A DNA stretch of 45,599 nt from Hungatella sp. UBA3048 (GTDB lineage Bacteria; Bacillota; Clostridia; Lachnospirales; Lachnospiraceae), in the NCBI GenBank assembly GCA_002367105.1, contig DFCS01000023.1, positions 94,929 to 140,527 on the forward strand, read 5' to 3'. The position numbers and the translations under genes were made by a program. Positions within the stretch are counted from its first letter, which is position 1; each line of letters starts with the position of its first letter. The notes beneath the pieces were generated by a model. That model made no database searches. It had not been told where the DNA came from and was given only the letters and a program-made list of their open reading frames with translations. Positions 41,484 through 45,599 of the stretch are shown here, piece by piece.

Positions 41484-42269
41484 TCATTTGATACCCAGGC
41501 GCATGCGATAACAGAAGTCCGCTTTAATCGTCTCACCGGCGAATAAACACTGTATCGTCTCAATGTATTCATCCAGAGCATTCTTAATTAAATCCGGCTT
41601 ATGTTTGATGATGCTTTGGAGGCCGCTTTGGCTTAACGTCATACTGATAAATCTTTTGGCATCACAAAACTCCCGGTTTGCAAAAACAATTTCTCTTTGA
41701 TAACGAAAGTAACCGCTATTTTTGATATTAGACAGATGTTTATTTTTATCCCATCTTATATAATCATCCTTCAAATCCTCATACTCTTCCTCCAGGCAGC
41801 TGATTTTATAAAACAGCTGCTTGTGGGCAAGCTCCGCTTCCCATTTGCAGACAGGCGGCCAGTCGTAATCCACCGCAGCAAATATACCGCCGGTCTTTAA
41901 AATGCGGTTTACTTCTGCCAGAGTCAATTCAGGGTTCATCCAATGAAAAGACTGGGAACATATAACAGCATCAGCAGAACCGCTGCTTAAACCTGTCTCA
42001 TGGGCGAACGCTTTCTGAAACGAAATGCCATCATCAGCTTTTTTACTTGCGGCCAGGAACATATCATCATTTGGTTCAATACCGATTACAGCGTTGCAAT
42101 GGTTTTTCCATGCAGTTGTTGATAAGCCTGAACCGCAGCCTAAGTCAACTACAAGGTTTGCCTTTTTATTTAAATATCTTGTTATGATCTCGATCGGATA
42201 TTCTGGCATTTCCGGCCTTGCCTGATCATAGACATCCGCAAATCCTAAAAACCGGTCCTTATTCTTCAT
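41484..42269 (-). CDS. Class I SAM-dependent methyltransferase inside the hem operon
   Basis: This 261-aa enzyme has the SAM-binding motif VVDLGCGSGLSTT (about residues 40-52), motif II region IGIEPNDDMF, and SQSFHWMNPELTLAEVNRILKTGGIF, the Methyltransf_11 pattern. The N terminus MKNKDRFLGFADVYDQARPEMPEYP matches stand-alone methyltransferases. ATG 42269 has a weak site; TTG 42296, with GGAG 8 nt upstream, is a realistic alternative adding nine residues. The longer reading to 42419 runs through other sequence and is rejected. Its place between hemA and hemL is unusual; no tetrapyrrole specificity (such as CobA motifs) is visible. Confidence 0.82.
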   Translation of the reverse strand: MKNKDRFLGFADVYDQARPEMPEYPIEIITRYLNKKANLVVDLGCGSGLSTTAWKNHCNAVIGIEPNDDMFLAASKKADDGISFQKAFAHETGLSSGSADAVICSQSFHWMNPELTLAEVNRILKTGGIFAAVDYDWPPVCKWEAELAHKQLFYKISCLEEEYEDLKDDYIRWDKNKHLSNIKNSGYFRYQREIVFANREFCDAKRFISMTLSQSGLQSIIKHKPDLIKNALDEYIETIQCLFAGETIKADFCYRMRLGIK

Positions 42270-42313
42270 ATCCGCTTTCTTTATTGATGGATCCAATGAA
42301 TCATCTCCTATTC

Positions 42314-42391
42314 CTATTTCCAATCCCGGCAGATGGCTTCCGTTAACCCCTGGATGCTGTAAACCCCGGCGATGATATATGCCACGGTCAC
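42314..42391 (-). CDS. Possible 25-aa peptide overlapping the hemA stop
   Basis: GTG at 42391 overlaps the hemA TGA and has an excellent AAGGAGGGG just before it; a second in-frame GTG is at 42385. The product, TVAYIIAGVYSIQGLTEAI followed by CRDWK, is mostly hydrophobic. It may be a small membrane peptide, a translational coupler for the methyltransferase (17 nt gap to the TTG), or the remnant of a gene lost between hemA and hemL. Confidence 0.35.
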   Translation of the reverse strand: MTVAYIIAGVYSIQGLTEAICRDWK

Positions 42392-43551
42392 CCCTCCTTA
42401 ATCCAGCACTCCAGGCCATCTAAGGTTTTAAGTACCACCTTTAATTCTTCACTGGAAACATGGTCCCTGACCTCAAAGAGAAGGGTATCCAGACGTTTTC
42501 CTGCAAATGCTTCCTTAAGTTCTTCCATTCTCCGGATGTATGGATGGAACACCACCTCCTTGATGGCCCCATCTAAATCCTCTTCCATGATCACATTTGC
42601 CCGGTCCAATTCCTTTAATTTTATTTCCGTGTTGTTTTTTGAAAGTGTTTCAAAATAGTCGATGTTATAAAGAGTAAGACCTTCCATTTCCCCAATCTCA
42701 GGGTCCATGTCCACCGGAACGGCCACATCCATGAACAGCCGTTTTTTTCCGGGAATCACTTGCTCTGATAATTCTTCACTGGTTACGGTGTAATGAGGGC
42801 CTGAAGTGGCACTGATGACAATATCCATATCATTCATGTACTGATAGCGGTCCTTATAATCCACGACCTTCACCCTATCCCCCTTCACTTCCATAGTCAG
42901 ACTGGACTTATGGCTTCGGACCGTGCCGGTGACACGGATCCCTGGCTTGCTTAAAATATTTTTTGTTATAGTATTTCCCATTTTACCGGTCATGCCGATC
43001 ACCATCACATTCTTTTCTCCGCCCTCTTTTTCAAAGCGGAACACCTCATTGGCTACAAGAGTTGCAACGGAGAGAGGCGTCCTGGATAGATTGGTATCGG
43101 TCTTAATCCGTTTGGCACAGGCGAATGCCCTTTGGAACAGCACATTCATTTCGTAATCCACCGCCCCCTGGTCTTTGGAAATCTCATAGGCATTCTTTAC
43201 CTGCCCTAAAATTTCATCTTCTCCCAAAACCATGGAATCAAATCCGCAGGCTACCTTAAACAAGTGTCCGATGGCGCTTTCCCCGCTATAGATATTTAAA
43301 TATTTTAACAGCTCCTCAAGACGGATTCCTTTAAAGTCAGCAGCCTCCCGCTGAAGTTCCCCGATTGCCTGCTTTGTTCCTGAAACATAGATCTCACTGC
43401 GGTTACAGGTACAAAGCACAACTACACCGGTCACCGCTTCTTTTTTCATAAGCCGTTCTATAAATTCCGTCTTCTCATTTTCATGAAAGGCAAACCGTTC
43501 CCGGATATTCACAGAAGCCTTTTTATGGCTTACACTCATACAATACATCAT
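42388..43551 (-). CDS. hemA: Glutamyl-tRNA reductase
   Basis: This 387-aa enzyme reduces glutamyl-tRNA to glutamate-1-semialdehyde. N-terminal domain: SVSHKKASVNIRERFAF and the catalytic Cys in VLCTCNRSEIY (Cys49). Then GFDSMVLGEDEILGQVKNAY, the NADPH-binding VMVIGMTGKMGNTITKN and DIVISATSGPHY, and a C-terminal dimer region. Slightly shorter than the usual 410-450 aa, mostly at the C terminus, and the nucleotide loop GMTGKMG differs a little from the usual GAGxM. The start is ATG 43551 or 43548 after GGAAG. First gene of the operon. Confidence 0.93.
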   Translation of the reverse strand: MMYCMSVSHKKASVNIRERFAFHENEKTEFIERLMKKEAVTGVVVLCTCNRSEIYVSGTKQAIGELQREAADFKGIRLEELLKYLNIYSGESAIGHLFKVACGFDSMVLGEDEILGQVKNAYEISKDQGAVDYEMNVLFQRAFACAKRIKTDTNLSRTPLSVATLVANEVFRFEKEGGEKNVMVIGMTGKMGNTITKNILSKPGIRVTGTVRSHKSSLTMEVKGDRVKVVDYKDRYQYMNDMDIVISATSGPHYTVTSEELSEQVIPGKKRLFMDVAVPVDMDPEIGEMEGLTLYNIDYFETLSKNNTEIKLKELDRANVIMEEDLDGAIKEVVFHPYIRRMEELKEAFAGKRLDTLLFEVRDHVSSEELKVVLKTLDGLECWIKEG

Positions 43552-43599
43552 TCTTCCAGCTTTCTTATCGTTAAAATCATTTCATAAAAACTCTTACCT

Positions 43600-43629
43600 A
43601 TTCTAACATAGGAAGACAGAAAAGAGCAA
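43600..43629 (-). promoter_or_regulatory. Candidate promoter of the hem operon
   Basis: Minus strand TTGCTC (43629-43624), 18-nt spacer, TAGAAT (43605-43600), about 50 nt before hemA. Confidence 0.45.
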
Positions 43630-43726
43630 CCAGACATTCTGAGTACGGTATTTGTGTAAATTCGTTAAATATCAGCTATTATATAAAAAAATGTTATGTT
43701 GTCTGAAATATACTTGTTCTTTAATC

Positions 43727-43755
43727 TTGATTCTCAAAAAGTAATGTGGTATTAT
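43727..43755 (+). promoter_or_regulatory. Candidate promoter of the ABC-2 permease leader
   Basis: TTGATT (43727-43732), 17-nt spacer, TATTAT (43750-43755). A second -10 TATAAT lies at 43852-43857, with a poor -35. Confidence 0.45.
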
Positions 43756-43885
43756 ATAATTGCTTAGATGGATTTTCCAATGGTGAAGAAGGTGAATTGA
43801 AACTTTGCTAGCATTGCTTACTGAGGTTTAATTTCACTACTATTCATATTGTATAATAAAAGCTTCGAAAGGAAGAAGTATATAA

Positions 43886-43966
43886 ATGCAATTAACAGAA
43901 AAATATTTCTTGGTAGGAAATGTATTCGGTTTATATATGAATGTACATCTTAGAATTGCACATTGA
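43886..43966 (+). CDS. 26-aa leader peptide ORF upstream of a terminator and ABC-2 permeases
   Basis: ATG 43886 follows AGGAAG and encodes 26 residues (MQLTEKYFLVGNVFGLYMNV, then HLRIAH). It is followed by a 10-bp terminator hairpin at 44036-44073 and then by the permease operon. Short translated ORF plus terminator is the layout of ribosome-sensing attenuators before drug exporters. I do not recognise the peptide. Confidence 0.45.
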   Translation: MQLTEKYFLVGNVFGLYMNVHLRIAH

Positions 43967-44035
43967 ATTCCTTTAGTAGTCTGTAGCGGTTAGGTGTTTG
44001 GCAGATTATTCTGTGAATAAAGATGGTCCTATGAT

Positions 44036-44073
44036 AAATCGTCCTTTCATTAATTATGATAGGGCGATTTTTT
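44036..44073 (+). terminator. Leader terminator before the ABC-2 permease operon
   Basis: AAATCGTCCT (44036-44045) pairs with AGGGCGATTT (44061-44070, one G-U), then six T. An upstream CCTATGAT (near 44028-44035) can pair instead with ATGATAGG of the right arm with one mismatch, so a competing structure is possible. Confidence 0.7.
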
Positions 44074-44142
44074 AGGTAATATGCAAGACAACCTCTACAT
44101 TGTTTAATCTAGATATTAAACATTAAGCTTAGAAGGGACGAC

Positions 44143-44933
44143 ATGAAAAAAATTTATTATCTATCACGCATTACTTTTATAACAAAGTTTGCATATATAA
44201 AAGCATTCTGGTTTAATTCTTTCGGAACAGCAGTATCTATTTTAATTTACTATTTTCTTTGGAAATTGTATTTCTCACTAAAAATGATTTAAAAGGCTAC
44301 ACGATGTCTGAAATAACAACGTATGTTATTCTATCAAAAATTTTATCTTCACAATTTTCAGGTGGAATTAATCGAGAATTATCGGAATGGATTTACAAAG
44401 GGCATATAGTTGTTGAATTGCTACGTCCTGTAAATCTAATTTTTACACTTTGGAGTAAACGGATTGGTGAACTTTTATTTTTCTTAGTATTTAAAGGTAT
44501 ACCAGTTGCTGTATTAGGTATTGTAATCCTGAACGGAGTAATACCTTTTGGACCAAAAGAATTCTTATTATTTTCTTTTAGCATTATTATTTCAATTGGT
44601 TTATCTTTTTGGATAGAGATCATGATTGGTCTTATTGCTTTATTTACCTTAAATTCATATGGGATTGCTTCAACAAAAAGTGCGCTTTTATCAATCTTAT
44701 CTGGAGGTGTTATTCCTCTGTTTCTATTTCCTGAAAAAGTATCAATCTTTTTGAATTATTTGCCTTTCGCAGGAATGGTTTCCGTTCCAATTAATATTTA
44801 TCTTGGAAAATACAATTTGATACAGGCACTTAAATACATTGGTCTCCAGATGATTTGGCTTTTTCTTCTGGGAATACTAGCAGTACTATTTTATAATTTT
44901 GCTGTCAAAAAAGTTGTTGTACAAGGAGGCTGA
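44143..44933 (+). pseudogene. ABC-2 type permease, frameshifted near 44265-44292
   Basis: From ATG 44143 (GAAGGG site upstream) a frame encodes MKKIYYLSRITFITKFAYIK and on to YYFLWKLYFSLKMI, stopping at 44290-44292. The preceding-base frame, open from 44259 to 44933, carries the rest: KNDLKGYTMSEITTYVILSKILSSQFSGGINRELSEWIYKGHIVVELLRPV, which is the standard continuation in the COG4587/COG3694 export permeases (about 260 aa, six helices). A single -1 shift near the run of five A at 44279-44284 joins them. Either the gene is inactivated by a one-base deletion, the base is a sequencing error, or it uses frameshifting. It is coupled to a second permease gene. Confidence 0.75.
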
Positions 44934-44934
44934 G

Positions 44935-45582
44935 ATGAAGATATTTAAGTACTACTGTGTACTGTGGGGGGCATATATGAGAGTCGGACTTTTAACAACC
45001 ATGCAGTATCCTGCCGATACAATCATATGGATTATCTCTATGTTAATTAGGGAGGCAGCAGGTTTTATTGCAATTCTTACACTGATTCAAATTGCTGGGG
45101 ACCTTGGAGATTGGAATTTTTATGAAATATGCATACTCTTTTCAATGTCTGCTATCATTGAAGCTATTGGGCAGACATTCTTTGACTGTGTTTGGTCTAT
45201 TGATCGTGTAATACAAAGGGGTGATATGGATGTATTTCTTATTCGTCCGGCCTCCCCATTTATTCAGTTATTAGGACAAGTAATACATTTTCAAGCACTC
45301 TTAAGTATGCTGATTTATATACTCATTTTTATATGGGCGGCTTCTAATATAGGCATTGTCTTTCAAGTAAGAGAAATACAAATTTTGATAGAATACATCA
45401 TTTGTGGCACCATCATTAACTCAGGAATTTATACAATATTTAACTGTTTAAACTTCTGGATTGTTCAAGGAGATGACATTGCAGTATTAGTGCAGACATG
45501 TCGTGAGTTTACAAAGTACCCCTTATCTATCTTTCCTAAATTAATTATTAGCTTTTTTACATATTTACTTCCATTAGGGTAA
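44935..45582 (+). CDS. ABC-2 type permease, second subunit, short at the C terminus
   Basis: This 215-aa membrane protein (five or six helices) belongs to the same export-permease family as its neighbour: AYMRVGLLTTMQYPADTIIWIISMLIREAAGFIAI, FFDCVWSIDRVIQRGDMDVFLIRPASPFIQLLGQ (the conserved RGDMDxFLIRP segment) and CREFTKYPLSIFPKLI. Homologues run about 40 residues further, usually through an FVNYYP-like block after LLP; here a stop follows LLPLG, so it is probably truncated by mutation, although only 17 bp of window remain. The ATG has AAGGAGG. The ATPase subunit should lie downstream, outside the window. Base composition is AT-rich. Confidence 0.78.
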   Translation: MKIFKYYCVLWGAYMRVGLLTTMQYPADTIIWIISMLIREAAGFIAILTLIQIAGDLGDWNFYEICILFSMSAIIEAIGQTFFDCVWSIDRVIQRGDMDVFLIRPASPFIQLLGQVIHFQALLSMLIYILIFIWAASNIGIVFQVREIQILIEYIICGTIINSGIYTIFNCLNFWIVQGDDIAVLVQTCREFTKYPLSIFPKLIISFFTYLLPLG

Positions 45583-45599
45583 CCGATGAATAACCTACC

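Noticed and set aside
42270..42419. N-terminal extension of the methyltransferase into hemA
   Set aside because: The extra residues lack family similarity and overlap the hemA end; starts at 42269 or 42296 are sufficient.
1..45599. tRNA, rRNA, insertion sequences, phage genes, toxin-antitoxin pairs
   Set aside because: None could be recognised by motif or structure on either strand by eye; short or divergent examples could be missed.

Overview
The window reads as a moderate-GC Firmicute of the Clostridia, most likely a Lachnospiraceae member of the Lacrimispora / Clostridium saccharolyticum type. This is an inference from gene content: a Csp-like subtilase, two large chemoreceptors, uxuA with an SDR-type uxuB, nickel-pincer cofactor genes, strong AGGAGG ribosome binding sites and many short intrinsic terminators. 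I see no rRNA, tRNA, CRISPR array, insertion sequence or phage gene.

Layout. 1-3437 (-): a polyamine/iron-type ABC importer (two permeases, ATPase, binding lipoprotein cut by the window edge), divergent from a LysR regulator at 3623. 4624-6050 (+): a small lipoprotein and a ketopantoate-reductase-like enzyme. 6115-7800 (+): a subtilase whose catalytic Ser is Gly. 7880-9136 (-): a GH3 beta-N-acetylhexosaminidase lipoprotein. 9279-13090 (-): a peptide-use operon (PepD, OPT transporter, PqqD-like protein). 13465-21439 (-): one tightly coupled eight-gene run, nikABCDE-like importer then larB, larC, larE, so nickel uptake and NPN cofactor synthesis appear to be one transcription unit; its leader carries a strong promoter, LacI-like palindromes and a terminator-like hairpin before nikA. 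No larA is present.

21680-23984 (-): a GNAT acetyltransferase, a one-TM protein, a DEDDh exonuclease with a zinc ribbon, and a monofunctional GT51 transglycosylase preceded by a 52-bp tandem repeat. 24462-26420: a LacX-like aldose epimerase, then a LytTR regulator divergent from a 67-aa two-cysteine peptide. 26490-28529 (-): chemoreceptor 1. 28797-31821: uxuB-uxuA with a divergent AraC regulator (glucuronate use). 31839-33891: azlCD divergent from a PflX-type radical SAM protein. 33928-34398: a HIT protein. 34399-35216 lacks a convincing gene but holds a complete ~460-nt transcription unit on the minus strand (consensus promoter, hairpins, strong terminator), the best candidate here for an undescribed element. 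35217-39963 (-): chemoreceptor 2, FtsH, and a BilS-like flavodoxin. 40152-43551 (-): hemA, a 25-codon ORF, a methyltransferase and hemL. 43600-45599 (+) is AT-rich: a leader with a 26-aa ORF and a terminator, then two ABC-2 permease genes, the first frameshifted and the second short.

Functions were assigned by eye from motifs and neighbourhood; no database search was possible. Start codons were moved from the longest possible ORF to the start with the best ribosome binding site wherever the sequence supported it.
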